A stretch of DNA of 64,000 nt from Cyathus striatus (Eukaryota; Basidiomycota; Agaricomycetes; Agaricales; Nidulariaceae). The stretch's first letter is position 1; the number at the start of each line of letters is the position of its first letter. Below are positions 1-9,994 of this stretch, piece by piece. Below the pieces are notes generated by a model that did not search any database, was not told the origin of the DNA, and saw only the letters and a program-made list of their open reading frames with translations. Where the stretch lies: the NCBI GenBank assembly GCA_025738555.1, contig JAOVFP010000014.1, positions 3,348,001 to 3,412,000 of the forward strand, written 5' to 3'. The translations under genes and the position numbers were made by a program.

Positions 1-2
1 TA

Positions 3-1388
3 TTACGTGAGGAGAAGAATGCGAGACAGGAAGAGAAGGGGAAGGCACCTGAATCGCGAAGGGAACGGCCTCCCCACATGGTAGGATTCGCTGGCTTACA
101 GTTCGACAATATCGACGTTTTACAAGATGACATCTTTGGGGTTTCAACGGTGACGGCCTATGACTCACTTCCGGTGACGCGCTCTCAGACCAAGGACGTT
201 CGTTTCGATCCGAAGAAGAGGCCAGACAAGAAAGAAGACTCTACGATGACTCCTGCTAAGCGCAAGACCACTACACCGGCTACTGCACCACCGGCACCAT
301 ACCCATCGACAACTCAGCCCATACCGTCTTCGTCAAATCCACCTGTAGCTCAGCAGAATCCGACACCTATCGTTGCGAAACCACCACCCGTTAATACAGA
401 AGAAGGGTATAACGCGAAGCAGAAGCAGAAAAAGCCTACTGCGCAGCAAAAGGAAGACAAGATGGACATCGACAAGGAGCCTCCCAAGGCGAAAGGTACT
501 GGCTATCATCTGACATCTGATTTACAGGACTCGGTCAATAGCAGCGAGATACAGGATCGAATCTTAAATACGGTAATAACCTTACCTCTACGAGATATTC
601 TGGGGGTGTCACCAGACCTTCAACGACGCTTCGCGAACCTAATGAAGACGAAACGTGTGTACGAAGTCAAGGCAGCGGAAGGGTCTCCAGACCAGGAAAC
701 GATAGCGCAGGTTTTCTCCGCGGAGACAACCTTTCCAGGGTCGGAAGTCTGTCTCTCTTATGACGCTTCGACTGAGGACTTGGACGACATCCTTGCCCGT
801 TATTCCTCTGCTGTAAGACTCCACCGAGAAGCTCGTCCTCTATATGCTATGCAAACTGGTCATTTCACCGCGTCTTTTGGTGGTCTCACTGCGATCTTTA
901 TGATTGACACCGGGTCCGAGCTTAATCTTGTGTCGAAGGACTTCTATGACCAGACCAACCTCCCCGCGGATATGGATGGTTCGCGATGGTCTCTCAAGGG
1001 CATCAATGGGGAACCTGTTCGTCTCGGAGGATGCGTACGCGACGCTCCCGTTGCAATCTCTGGCCACCAATTTGATCACCACTTCTTCATCTCAAGCGAA
1101 GGAGCAGGACGGTATGATATCATCCTAGGACAACCTTGGCTAACGTGGTATAGTGCACAGATTTGTTACTCGCGGACCGGTTCGATGTCACTTAAAATTT
1201 GGGAAGGAGGAGAAGGGGATGTGCCTCGTGAAATCTTCCAGATTAGGCCTACTGTTACGGTTCCCTTGTGCGCCCCAAACTCAGTGCGCAACGAATCGAC
1301 GCTCGTTCTAAAGAAGAAGTGTAACCATGAAGTTGAGGCTGACTGGGAAGAGATTGAAGCAGGATCGTCAGGATCGTCGGGAAACTAG
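3..1388 (+). CDS. gag-protease polyprotein of gypsy retrotransposon (5' partial)
   Basis: The frame is open from base 3, so the ATG at 78 is probably internal to a longer Gag. The first ~150 residues after that ATG are rich in Pro, Thr, Lys and Gln, a linker-like composition. Around residue 277 the sequence I-D-T-G-S is the active-site motif of a retroviral-type aspartic protease, followed ~70 residues later by I-I-L-G-Q-P-W-L, the second conserved protease strand. No CCHC zinc knuckle is visible in the part present. The frame ends at TAG 1386-1388, directly after a slippery heptamer; pol lies in the -1 frame. The protease would cut Gag and Gag-Pol inside the virus-like particle. Confidence 0.88.
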   Translation, partial: LREEKNARQEEKGKAPESRRERPPHMVGFAGLQFDNIDVLQDDIFGVSTVTAYDSLPVTRSQTKDVRFDPKKRPDKKEDSTMTPAKRKTTTPATAPPAPYPSTTQPIPSSSNPPVAQQNPTPIVAKPPPVNTEEGYNAKQKQKKPTAQQKEDKMDIDKEPPKAKGTGYHLTSDLQDSVNSSEIQDRILNTVITLPLRDILGVSPDLQRRFANLMKTKRVYEVKAAEGSPDQETIAQVFSAETTFPGSEVCLSYDASTEDLDDILARYSSAVRLHREARPLYAMQTGHFTASFGGLTAIFMIDTGSELNLVSKDFYDQTNLPADMDGSRWSLKGINGEPVRLGGCVRDAPVAISGHQFDHHFFISSEGAGRYDIILGQPWLTWYSAQICYSRTGSMSLKIWEGGEGDVPREIFQIRPTVTVPLCAPNSVRNESTLVLKKKCNHEVEADWEEIEAGSSGSSGN

Positions 1389-1446
1389 GCATGGGCACGC
1401 GCCCAAGACCTGTTTTACAGGGCGTGTCCATTCCTACTCTTGGGCG
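1379..1446 (+). promoter_or_regulatory. Putative -1 programmed ribosomal frameshift signal (slippery heptamer plus pseudoknot)
   Basis: GGGAAAC at 1379-1385 is read G GGA AAC in the gag-protease frame (canonical X XXY YYZ) and is followed at once by the TAG stop. A -1 slip enters the pol frame, which is open from 1358. After a 7-nt spacer, 1393-1400 (GGGCACGC) can pair with 1422-1429 (GCGTGTCC, one G-U pair), and 1401-1407 can pair with 1439-1445. The order of the four arms is that of an H-type pseudoknot, though loop 1 would be zero length, so stem 2 may lose a pair. Restarting at the ATG at 1391 is the alternative way to make pol. Confidence 0.72.
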
Positions 1447-4400
1447 ATCCTTGCAATGTCTTCTTGGCGATTATGATTCTGATTCATTTTCCGATTCTTT
1501 ATTTTATTCATATCCTGTTGAGACTTACGATAAAACTCTTAGGACTGCTGCATATGCAACTCCAACCACCGCTCGACCTCTTTTGACTTCTTGGACTCAA
1601 CGTGCGCTAATTGAAGAAACGAAAACTACCTGCTTAGCTAGGAAGAAGTACAAGCCAGTTGACCGAAAAGTTAGACCGGTTCCGACCTATATGCCTGACC
1701 CAGCAGGACAAGTTTTCACGAAAATAGAAATTCCGATGCTAAGCCCTCTTCCTCTTGATCCTCCTCCTTTATCTTCTTTCTTGCCAACTTCTCGTTTAAC
1801 TTACGAACGCTTTCATCACATTTTAGGTTCAGTGCCCGAGGGCTTCTTGACTCCAAGAGAACTAGATCTCTTAGGATATGTGCTTGATACCAGACAGCAA
1901 GCACTCGCTTTTTCAGACGAAGAAAGAGGTACGTTTTCACAAAAATATTATCCTGACTACGAGATTCCGGTTATAGAACATACTCCTTGGGTGCAAGCAC
2001 CCATTCGAATCCCCAAGGCTATTGAGGAGGACGTTCGGAGGCTATTGCACAGCCAGATTAATGCCGGGAAGTTTGAAGTTTCAACTGCATCATACCGCTC
2101 TCGCATGTTTGTCGTCAAAAAGAAGCCCCTACTATTACGTGCAGTCGCCTCTGGAGAACCGAAGCAGGACCAACCCCCTGGCTTACGAGTAATTCAAGAT
2201 GTACAAGAACTTAACAAGGTTACGGTTCGAGATTCGGCATTGCCCCCGAGGGTTGAAGATTTTGCTGAGTCGTTTGTGGGGAGAACGATTTACGGGCTGA
2301 TTGATTTGCTTTCAGGATATGATGGGCGACGTCTAGCTGTGATATCGAGACCTCTGACCACTTTTAGTTGTATGGAGGGACCATTGCGTGCGGGTACGCT
2401 TCCTCAAGGTGGATGTAACTCGGTCTCGGAGTTCCAGAAGTGCACTACACACATGCTTCGCGAAGAGATCCCGGACAATGGGAACGTGTTTATCGATGAT
2501 ACTGGGGTGATGGGACCTTTTTCTCACTACGATGGCGAGGAAGTTGCACCGAATATAAGGCGCTTCGTTTATGAATTCGCTACCACCTTGGACCGTTTCT
2601 TTGCTAGGTTCATAGAGGCTGGAATTACGGCATCAGGGTACAAGCTCATCCTAGCGACACCAAGCATGAAGATTGTTGGCACCATCGTTTCACACCGTGG
2701 ATGGGAGCTCGAGCATGGGCTAGTATCTAAGGTGTTAAACTGGGGACCACTCGAGAACGTTACCGATGTTCGTTCATTCTTGGGGACTGCTGGTGTGGGA
2801 CGAAAATGGATCAAGGGATTTTCGATTATAGCAAGGCCGCTCACTATTCTTCTTAGGTCGGACCAGCCTTTCGTATTTGGGGATGAAGCTCAATACGCGA
2901 AAGAGACTTTACAAAAGAGGATTTCTTCTGCCCCTGTTCTTATTCGTTTGGAGTACGACTTAGCTAAACTATTTTCTCCTCTAGACACTTTACCGCGTCC
3001 CTCAGAAGTGGGATTGGTTATCTTTGCTGTTGACGCGTGTCAAGCAGGTGCAGGCTGGGCTATCTACCAGCTAAGAGAAGATGGTCGCCATCCGGTACTT
3101 TTTGGGTCATGCACATATAATCCGGTCGAAAGTCGGTACTCACAGCCTGTTCGTGAACTCTATGGGGCTTTCCGCGGTGTGAAAGACACTCGTCACCGTC
3201 TTTGGGGAATTCATTTTCGGATGGAAGTTGATGCAAAGTTCCTACAACAAATGATATCTCAGCCGGATTTGCCTAATGCCCAACTGACGCGTTGGGTTAC
3301 TTTTCTCTTACTATTTGATTTCCAGGTAGTTCATGTGCCCGCGGACAAGCATGTTGTACCCGATGGACTTTCAAGACGTAAGCATACGGATGAAGACTCG
3401 GAGGACGAAGACCCAGAAGCCTATCTCGACCGCATGCTAGCACCGGTGGATGCTCAGACTTTCCGTTTACAGCTCGAAGAAATCCGTTACCGCCAACGGC
3501 CCATTCCCCAAGTACCTTTTGCCGATTTCACAACTCAAACTAATGCCATTTCTGTTTCCTTCTTAGGTACTCGGGACATCGGTACTATAGGAGGATCAGC
3601 GCCATGCGTTAAGGACTTTGCCCGCGAGAGTCAGCGCGAGAATTCACTCCCTACTTTTACTTCGTTACGCTTCACCGATGAACAAGGGTATCAAGGACAG
3701 GAGTTTTCGACCCGAAAAGTTGCTTATGAACAAGTTGAGGCGTTTGGGCTAGGAGATGAGGAAATCGAACTGGAGTTTTCCGCCTTCACTTCTTATGTTC
3801 CATTAGACTTGGACTCTGACGAAAATTCACAGGCTCCATATTATCTTTCGTGTGCTACGCATCGCTTTGGTGTGCATGACCGAGATGCTTCTGCAGAAGA
3901 ATGGCAAGAGTACAAGAACTACTTGCTAAATGGTACGATTCCTACAAGGTTTCTCACTGACGAAGCTGCCAAGAAAAGGTTTATTCAACGTACCAAGCCT
4001 TTCTTTGTGTTCAACGATTCGCTTTGGAAGCTAGGCAGGGCAGGTATGAACCCTAGGCTGGTGGTAACTGATTTAGACAGGCGCATTGAACTTGTGGCAC
4101 AAGCGCACAATGAAGTGGGCCACCGGGGACGCGACTCGACTTATCGGCTACTTGTGGAACGCTATTACTGGCCAAACCTTTACAACCAGGTCGCATACTT
4201 CGTTCGGTCGTGTTATATCTGTCAACTACGCTCTCGGAAGAAGCCCATTATTCCCTATTCACCTACTTGGCATACTGCCATCCTACGTCGTTTTGACTTG
4301 GACACAATATACATGGAGCGAGGCCACGGAGGCATGGACTTCCTCTTACAAGCTATCGAACCTTCAATTGGTTGGCCAGAAGCTCGGGCTGCACGCAAAA

Positions 4401-5488
4401 ACGATAGCAAAACATGGGCGAAGTTTATTTATGAAGATATAATCTGCCGCTATTCGTGTATTCCCCTCTTCGTTATGGATGGGGGATCTGAGTTCAAAGG
4501 CGCTGTCGATATTCTCTTTCAACAGTATGGCATCAAAGTTATTCTCTCGAGTCCTTACCACCCGGAAGGCAATGCTACAGCTGAACGAGCTCATCAAACC
4601 CTTGTTAATTCTCTTCTCCGTTCGGTTGGAAAAAACAGTGCTAAGTGGCCGCTTATGGTTCATTCGACTCTCCTAGCGATGCGTAGTACAGCCTCGAAGA
4701 TGACAGGCTATTCTCCCTTCTACATGCTATATGGCAAGCATCCCTTTTTCTCATTCGACATTGCTGACAAAACCTGGGAGCTGCAATGGCCCGAGGTTAG
4801 GACTACTGAAGACTTGATAGCTCTTAGAGCTCGTCAAATTGCTCGTCGCGACAAAGTGGAAGTCAAGGCTCTTGTAAAGCAACGCGAAGAACGCCAGAAA
4901 GCTGTTGACAATTTTAATCGAAAATATGCTAAGTTTTTCTCTTCACATGACTTTGAGGAAGGTACTTGGGTATTGGTTTATGAGTCGTGGTTGGATACTC
5001 AGTTGGGAAACAAGGGAGCATTACGGTGGACTGGGCCATATATCATTCATAAGAAGTTAAATGACACCACTTACAGATTGCGAGAGCTCGATGGAGTTGT
5101 GCGACGAGAGTCAGTTTCTGCCCATCGTATTAAGATATTCTATTACAGGGAGGATAACCAAACAATCAAGTCGGTCTCCCCTGCTTTATACAGTGTCTAT
5201 CAGGCTGCTACGACTTCCTCTGATGCCTCGACGCTGCTTTCCCATCTCAACAATGTCAATGAACCACCATACCACCCCTCCGTTGTTTTGTCTAACCGAA
5301 CCACTGTTGTCAACCCTGACCTCAACACCACGTTAGACTTCAAAGTGATCAAGCGACCGTTTTCTTCTCCCACTTTACAAGATCTCCTCGACTGTCCACA
5401 AGATATTCGCATTTTCGACACTCTCTCTTCAAAGTTATGTCCGCTCGGCTCACTTTACATTCCTGGATTGTTTTCTTGGGCTCGTTAG
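1391..5488 (+). CDS. Pol polyprotein (reverse transcriptase, RNase H, integrase) of gypsy retrotransposon
   Basis: The frame is intact for 1365 codons. Reverse transcriptase begins near residue 195; its catalytic motif is F-I-D-D at about 367-370. RNase H follows near 545 (V-D-A-C-Q-A-G-A-G-W), ending at the D-G-L-S-R signature near 660. Integrase has an H-H-C-C zinc domain at about 905-945 and a catalytic triad D971, D1030, E1065, giving the expected 35-residue D-E spacing. A ~250-residue C-terminal tail carries no chromodomain I can recognise. Translation probably comes from a -1 frameshift at 1379-1385 and not from the ATG at 1391. The protein copies the element RNA and integrates the cDNA. 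All motif residues are present, so it may be active. Confidence 0.93.
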   Translation: MGTRPRPVLQGVSIPTLGRSLQCLLGDYDSDSFSDSLFYSYPVETYDKTLRTAAYATPTTARPLLTSWTQRALIEETKTTCLARKKYKPVDRKVRPVPTYMPDPAGQVFTKIEIPMLSPLPLDPPPLSSFLPTSRLTYERFHHILGSVPEGFLTPRELDLLGYVLDTRQQALAFSDEERGTFSQKYYPDYEIPVIEHTPWVQAPIRIPKAIEEDVRRLLHSQINAGKFEVSTASYRSRMFVVKKKPLLLRAVASGEPKQDQPPGLRVIQDVQELNKVTVRDSALPPRVEDFAESFVGRTIYGLIDLLSGYDGRRLAVISRPLTTFSCMEGPLRAGTLPQGGCNSVSEFQKCTTHMLREEIPDNGNVFIDDTGVMGPFSHYDGEEVAPNIRRFVYEFATTLDRFFARFIEAGITASGYKLILATPSMKIVGTIVSHRGWELEHGLVSKVLNWGPLENVTDVRSFLGTAGVGRKWIKGFSIIARPLTILLRSDQPFVFGDEAQYAKETLQKRISSAPVLIRLEYDLAKLFSPLDTLPRPSEVGLVIFAVDACQAGAGWAIYQLREDGRHPVLFGSCTYNPVESRYSQPVRELYGAFRGVKDTRHRLWGIHFRMEVDAKFLQQMISQPDLPNAQLTRWVTFLLLFDFQVVHVPADKHVVPDGLSRRKHTDEDSEDEDPEAYLDRMLAPVDAQTFRLQLEEIRYRQRPIPQVPFADFTTQTNAISVSFLGTRDIGTIGGSAPCVKDFARESQRENSLPTFTSLRFTDEQGYQGQEFSTRKVAYEQVEAFGLGDEEIELEFSAFTSYVPLDLDSDENSQAPYYLSCATHRFGVHDRDASAEEWQEYKNYLLNGTIPTRFLTDEAAKKRFIQRTKPFFVFNDSLWKLGRAGMNPRLVVTDLDRRIELVAQAHNEVGHRGRDSTYRLLVERYYWPNLYNQVAYFVRSCYICQLRSRKKPIIPYSPTWHTAILRRFDLDTIYMERGHGGMDFLLQAIEPSIGWPEARAARKNDSKTWAKFIYEDIICRYSCIPLFVMDGGSEFKGAVDILFQQYGIKVILSSPYHPEGNATAERAHQTLVNSLLRSVGKNSAKWPLMVHSTLLAMRSTASKMTGYSPFYMLYGKHPFFSFDIADKTWELQWPEVRTTEDLIALRARQIARRDKVEVKALVKQREERQKAVDNFNRKYAKFFSSHDFEEGTWVLVYESWLDTQLGNKGALRWTGPYIIHKKLNDTTYRLRELDGVVRRESVSAHRIKIFYYREDNQTIKSVSPALYSVYQAATTSSDASTLLSHLNNVNEPPYHPSVVLSNRTTVVNPDLNTTLDFKVIKRPFSSPTLQDLLDCPQDIRIFDTLSSKLCPLGSLYIPGLFSWAR

Positions 5489-5928
5489 CTCGCTAAGCTC
5501 GCATTTTGTTCCATATTTATTTCTTTAATTGCTGAATTTTACTTAATGTAGTGACGAGGGCGCCACTCTATGTTTCCCCTGGTTGTGGCCGAAATTCTCG
5601 ACGTACTCATGAATATTGGCCATAGCTGGATCCGATGAGAGAAGCCTTCTCCGGGCCCACCAAATTCGAGACGGAGAAGGATAGCTGGATGGCGCTTATT
5701 AATTGTTTTTCTTGATAGATCTTGCCAAACGCCCAAATTGGGGTTGCTTGAGGGAAGAAGCGCGTTGGCGCGAGTTTCAAGGGAGCTGTCTGGCTCCTGT
5801 CAAGGACTTTCGATCGAGAGGGATACCGGTACGGGGTTAGAAGTAGCCAGCCAATAGTGGCTTTGTTTTTCTTTTTTCTCCGCTTTTATTTGATTTTACT
5901 TACTTTTTTTTTGTTACTTAATTAAAGG

Positions 5929-6600
5929 TGTTAGGAATTGCTGGAGTAGGAGGGTTGGGCTAGGTGCTTTTCAGAGCTGCGACTGAGCCGTTTGGGGACC
6001 GCTCTGTGCAGGAGGAGCAGATGCGATCACAAATAGTCCCCAAGCCTCGGGACTGCGCCCGAGAACACCAAGTCCGAGTTTTCCTGTTTTGGTAATTTTT
6101 GACATCTTCTCCTTCTTGTTGCTTGACAAGGACTCTTAGACATGACGTAGTAGAATAGTGTTGTAGCTAGATATTGGGGTCTGTGACGCAAGAGAACGCG
6201 TTGCACAGACCATCTCTCGTTTGTATTTAAACTCACTCCCCTCTGAGGGAGAAATACATCTTTTGCTCACTCGGTATTATCTTCGGAACCGTGCTTTGAA
6301 CTGAGATCAACAGTATATTCTCTTATTCTACTATTCTCGTCTCGTATTTCTTACTAGCTAAGTACTTCTCGCATTCGTCCTCTTCATTCCCCCACACTTT
6401 GCTCCCGCGACATATAAACGCGTCGCATTTGTCTCCGCACGTGGATTACATAATCCGTCGAACGCGTTTCTCACGTGGTCTAACGGACCGCATTTCGCTT
6501 GCCAGAGCTTCGTTTACTCATACTCTAACGCACAGGTACCCGCCAACGGACTCCCGTGTCTCCTCCCCTCTACCTCACCACCTTAGTGGATCTCCTTACA
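5929..6600 (+). repeat. 3' LTR of the gypsy retrotransposon
   Basis: The ends TGTTAGGA (5929) and TCCTTACA (ending 6600) form a short imperfect inverted repeat starting TG and ending CA, as LTRs do. The 672-bp length is normal. A TATTTAAA-type promoter element near 6222 is followed by a short pyrimidine-rich leader. Base composition changes sharply right after 6600. The sequence before 5929 is only a weak purine tract. Comparison with the 5' LTR, outside the window, would fix the borders. Confidence 0.65.
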
Positions 6601-6970
6601 TCTTGTAGAAGATTCATCCAATTGGAGTCATGCAAGACTGCTATTTTTGCAGATGGCATCTACAAGATCTCATCAGAATTGTGCTGAAACCATCTATAAA
6701 TTTTATTTCATACCTTATGGGATGTCAATTCAGCTATCATGTGTGAGGGATGTTCCAGCTGAAGACACAAGATACATCCTTGTGAGGCAGTAAAAGTTGT
6801 GGTCCAAGTGTGTAACAAACCTTAGATCCCTGAGATGCACATGTGCTATTAGGGGAATTCAAATATGTCACTATGCAATATGCTACATGTTGATATCACT
6901 ACAGAGACCACTTCCCACAATACAGGTATAGTTGCCTTCAAGTTGTATTGTATCACATGTCTAATAGCAG
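6601..6970. other. AT-rich, CpG-poor DNA without a gene
   Basis: No supported coding sequence. A stretch around 6850-6900 with an 'aggggaattcaaatatg' string recurs in inverted form near 20920-20940, so this is probably old repeat DNA into or beside which the retrotransposon inserted. Confidence 0.5.
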
Positions 6971-7195
6971 TAATTTACACTCCCCCAAGAGGTCTGTATA
7001 GATACCATACAGAATTTATATAGTGGCTATTTTTATTATTATAGGTGATAATTCTGTGCACATTCCATACATATTCTACATGGATTCTGTGTGGATTTAT
7101 GCAGAATCTGTAAGATCTGTTTAATACCTTAATTTTCCTATTTAAAATCCCAACGAACACTACAAAAATTGTCAATTCACAATCATTCCTACCTA
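6971..7195 (+). repeat. MITE-like repeat, left end of a hAT-like family
   Basis: It begins CAGTAATTTACACTCCCCC, close to the end CAGTACTTTACACTCCCCC of the hAT-like element at 8596. The body uses short self-complementary words such as CTGTATAGAT and CCATACAGAAT. A relative with the same AAGAGGTCTGTAT start lies at about 20533 in the same orientation. I cannot locate a right terminus or a target duplication. Confidence 0.45.
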
Positions 7196-7231
7196 TAGTT
7201 GGCTAAAACGTAAAAATATGTATGTATTTTT

Positions 7232-8587
7232 TTAAAGAACAATATCATCAGCTGGAAAACTATCATCATCATCATCATCATCTACTACATCACCTTGCAC
7301 TTCAATATCTGTAGCTTCCTGTCTCTTTCTTTTTTCCTGCCTTTGTATAACATGTTTGCTATGATAAAATAACATGGCATGCAGAAACCAATCAAAGTTA
7401 TGTGGTGCCATTTAAAAAAAAATGGATTCAAAGCCACCAAGCCAAGTATTGAGCTGTTCACATGCCTATTATTAAGAAGTAGTTATTAAATCATTATTAT
7501 ATATGCTCTTACCTGTGTATTAAAAGCTCTTTTCAAATATGGATGTTCATTCTTATCAAAGTCAGTAATAACCAGATTTGGAGCTGATCCATCTAATGGT
7601 GCAGGATTACAAAATATTCTGCAGAGATAATCTGAAACTCTGTGTCCTGTGTAATGATAGCTGTCCACACTAAACCTTGTAGTTTTTTTCCATGTATTCC
7701 ACTGCACTCTTTGATCTTCATGAAGAAGATATCTTAGAACCAAGCATGCCTTATCAATACATACATAATCTGGCCTAGATTCTTCAGTAGGGAATACCTT
7801 CTCAAGGAACTTCATGATATTGTATGGTGATTCAGCATCCTCAAATTTTGTCCAGGCAATAACCACTCCACAAGGTGCACATATTGTCTCAACACAGTAG
7901 TATTTTCCTGGAGTAAAGTAGTTTTTTATTTTTCTATTTGATGATTGTTGTGGTTCATCATGTGGCTGAGAACTTCTTGGTCTAACTGTACTCCATTCAT
8001 TCTGTTCTCCTGGAAAGTGAGGCATTCTCCTTACACCAGCTTGATAAGAAGAATGGTCAGTTGATTGAAATCTTGTCCACTCAGCATGGTGATCATTACA
8101 AGCCTGTGTACCTTGCTTTTCATATTAGTGCAACCTTGAATATGACAGCATGCACCATAAAAGGCTTCATGTACTTCACAAAAAACACCTCCACATGCAT
8201 TATGCAACTCACTTGTACACCCTTCAAATGCACAGTGTGTTGGGCCTATTATAATACCATCCAGTACCACCATTTTTACAGGTGCATACTCATTCTCATT
8301 TATTGTAGAATCATTATTTTCCATATCTGCTACTGCTGCTTATACATTTACAGAATTCATATCTTCCTGGGTACTTTCTAATTGTACAAGATCAGGAACT
8401 GATCTGTTTTCATCAATTCCTACCACACCAGCAGAGTCAACTTCTGATGTCACATTAGATCTGTCTTGGTAGACATGTGTACACTCAGCACAAGTGTGCT
8501 TATCAGCAGATCAAATGATTCCATTATCACCAAGTAAAGAATAAGCTTCACATGTAAGATTATCAATTGAAAGTCAATCTTCAACTT
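7232..8587 (-). pseudogene. CxC5/CxC6 cysteine-cluster protein of KDZ transposons, C-terminal part (broken)
   Basis: On the minus strand the sequence reads through a CxC5-type pair (H-T-C-A-E-C-T, near 8500), then a CxC6-type cluster (P-T-H-C-A-F-E-G-C, F-C-E-V-H, C-C-H-I-Q-G-C; 8230-8120), then the conserved Y-Y-C-V-E-T-I-C-A-P-C-G-V-V-I-A-W block and V-D-S-Y-H-Y and R-A-F-N-T-Q motifs (7920-7515). A 47-bp GT..AG intron at 7466-7512 separates the last exon, which ends in an acidic tail and TAA at 7232. It is broken by in-frame stops near 8557, 8515, 8343 and 7418 and by a one-base frameshift near 8090. These clusters are known to accompany KDZ (Kyakuja-Dileera-Zisupton) transposases in basidiomycetes; their exact role is unknown. 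The N-terminal part continues at 9995 after an inserted element. Confidence 0.8.
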
Positions 8588-8939
8588 CCAAATTTCAGTA
8601 CTTTACACTCCCCCCCCCCTTCACCATGAATTCACATGAACTTCACATGAATATCACCAATTTAGAGTATATTTCTCATGAAATTCACATGAAATTACAT
8701 GAACTTCATGTGATTTTAAATATTTTCTAAAAAGCATAGGTTCATGAACTTTCATGTATTTTAGGTGAAATTAAAGTGAAAATATAGTGAAATTCACATG
8801 AAAAATTGAGTGAAATTCATTTAAAAATATGAAGAAAATGAACTTATTTATTGATCATGTGACTAATTTACATATTACAAAGCAACAATAATATTACATA
8901 ATATCCCCTAACTTTCTGCCCTTGCACTCAATGTCCCAT

Positions 8940-9240
8940 CCCCTGCTTTCCCATGCCTCCCGCCCCTCTGCTCGCTGTGTGCCTCATCCCACTCGCTATC
9001 CCACCCCTCCACTCACTGCACGCCTCATCCTACTCGCTATACCTGCCCCTCCACTCGCTGCACACCCCTTCCTACTCGCTATCCCCACCCTTCCACTTGC
9101 TGTGTGCCCCATCCTGCTCGTTATCCTGCCCTTCTGCTCGCTATCCCCCCCCCCCCTCCCCCCACTTGCTATTCCGCTCCCTGTGCTCATTGTGTGCCCT
9201 AATGCACTTGCTATCCCACTCCTCCTGTCCCACCATCCCA
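8940..9240 (+). repeat. Pyrimidine-rich tandem repeat (about 50-bp unit)
   Basis: Variants of CTCGCTATCCC and CCCCTCCACTCGCTG recur about every 25-50 bp. It lies inside the hAT-like element and is followed at 9300-9425 by a purine-rich (GGAG/GAAG) tract. Open frames here are by-products of the repeat. Confidence 0.6.
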
Positions 9241-9560
9241 CCCCTCGCACTCACTGTGTGCCTCCTGCTTTCCTGCACTCTTGTTATTACTGTATTGGTT
9301 CTTGATAGAGAAAGAGGAGGAGGGAAGGAGTGAAATAGGGGAGAAATGAGGGTGGAAGGATAAAAGAGTGGAAGGGAGGGAGAAGAGAGGGGGGAGAGGG
9401 AGGGGGGAGAAGGGAGTGAATGATAGTGATGTGGCAAGAAGCAAGAATCAACAATGGTGCAACATGTTTTGGTCATGTGATATGTCAATCATGTGACAAA
9501 GTATTAGAAAGCGGAGGGTTGATGGGGGTATATAGTGTGGGAAATAACTTTTTTATACAA

Positions 9561-9630
9561 GTTCTTATGGTGTAGTGGTTAATTGCTGTACTGTGAGAAA
9601 ACTATTTGGTTCAATTCTGACTGGAGTCAT
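9561..9630 (+). other. tRNA-like sequence (decayed tRNA or SINE head)
   Basis: TGGTGTAGTGG (9568-9578) fits the Pol III A box and GGTTCAATTC (9608-9617) fits the B box, at tRNA-like spacing. The loop word CTGTGAG between them could hold a GTG (His) anticodon, but anticodon and acceptor stems do not pair well, so this is not a functional tRNA. Confidence 0.35.
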
Positions 9631-9994
9631 TATTTACTATGTACATTTATTTTTATTATTAGTAAGCGACACTATGAAATACAATTGAAGCTCACTACTA
9701 CTGTATAAGCTTCATGTGAATTTCTGGTGAAATTTACATGAACTTCACCAAGTGACATGAAAATTTGGTGAAAATTTTCATGTGAAGATCAAGTGAATTA
9801 TTCACCTGAATTCACATGAATTGGTGAAGTTCATGTGAAATTCATGTGAAATTCAGGTGAAATTATTAGCAGTGTTCTCACTGAAATTCAGCAAAAATAA
9901 TGCAAAAAAGTTCACCTAAAATTCACATGAACTTCACATGAACTTCACCAATTCACATGTAAGGGGGGGGGGAGCATAAAGAGCTCCCAAATTT

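Larger units (their letters stand above)
1..6600 (+). mobile_element. Ty3/gypsy LTR retrotransposon, 5' end outside window
   Basis: The order protease, reverse transcriptase, RNase H, integrase, 3' LTR is that of Ty3/gypsy elements. The 5' LTR and most of gag lie left of the window. Both reading frames are open apart from the natural stop between them, and CpG dinucleotides are common here, unlike in the DNA that follows, so the copy is probably recent. Bases 5489-5928, between the pol stop and the LTR, show no coding sequence. The target duplication cannot be tested because the left end is missing. Confidence 0.9.
8596..9986. mobile_element. hAT-like non-autonomous element with 8-bp target duplication
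   Basis: The element starts CAGTACTTTACACTCC and ends with the inverted relative GGAGCATAAAGAGCTC. It is flanked by a perfect 8-bp duplication CCAAATTT at 8588-8595 and 9987-9994; 8-bp duplications and CAG-type ends are typical of the hAT superfamily. Removing the element and one duplication rejoins the CxC5/CxC6 reading frame. No transposase is encoded. Both ends are built of palindromic words (TTCACATGAA / TTCATGTGAA); the middle holds a pyrimidine-rich tandem repeat, a purine tract and a tRNA-like stretch. Confidence 0.8.

Noticed and set aside
5547..5928. LTR start at TGTAGTGACG (5547)
   Set aside because: Does not form the short inverted repeat with a CA end that TGTTAGGA at 5929 forms with TCCTTACA at 6600.
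8922..9488. Overlapping open frames on both strands
   Set aside because: Compositional by-products of the pyrimidine and purine tracts; no domain.
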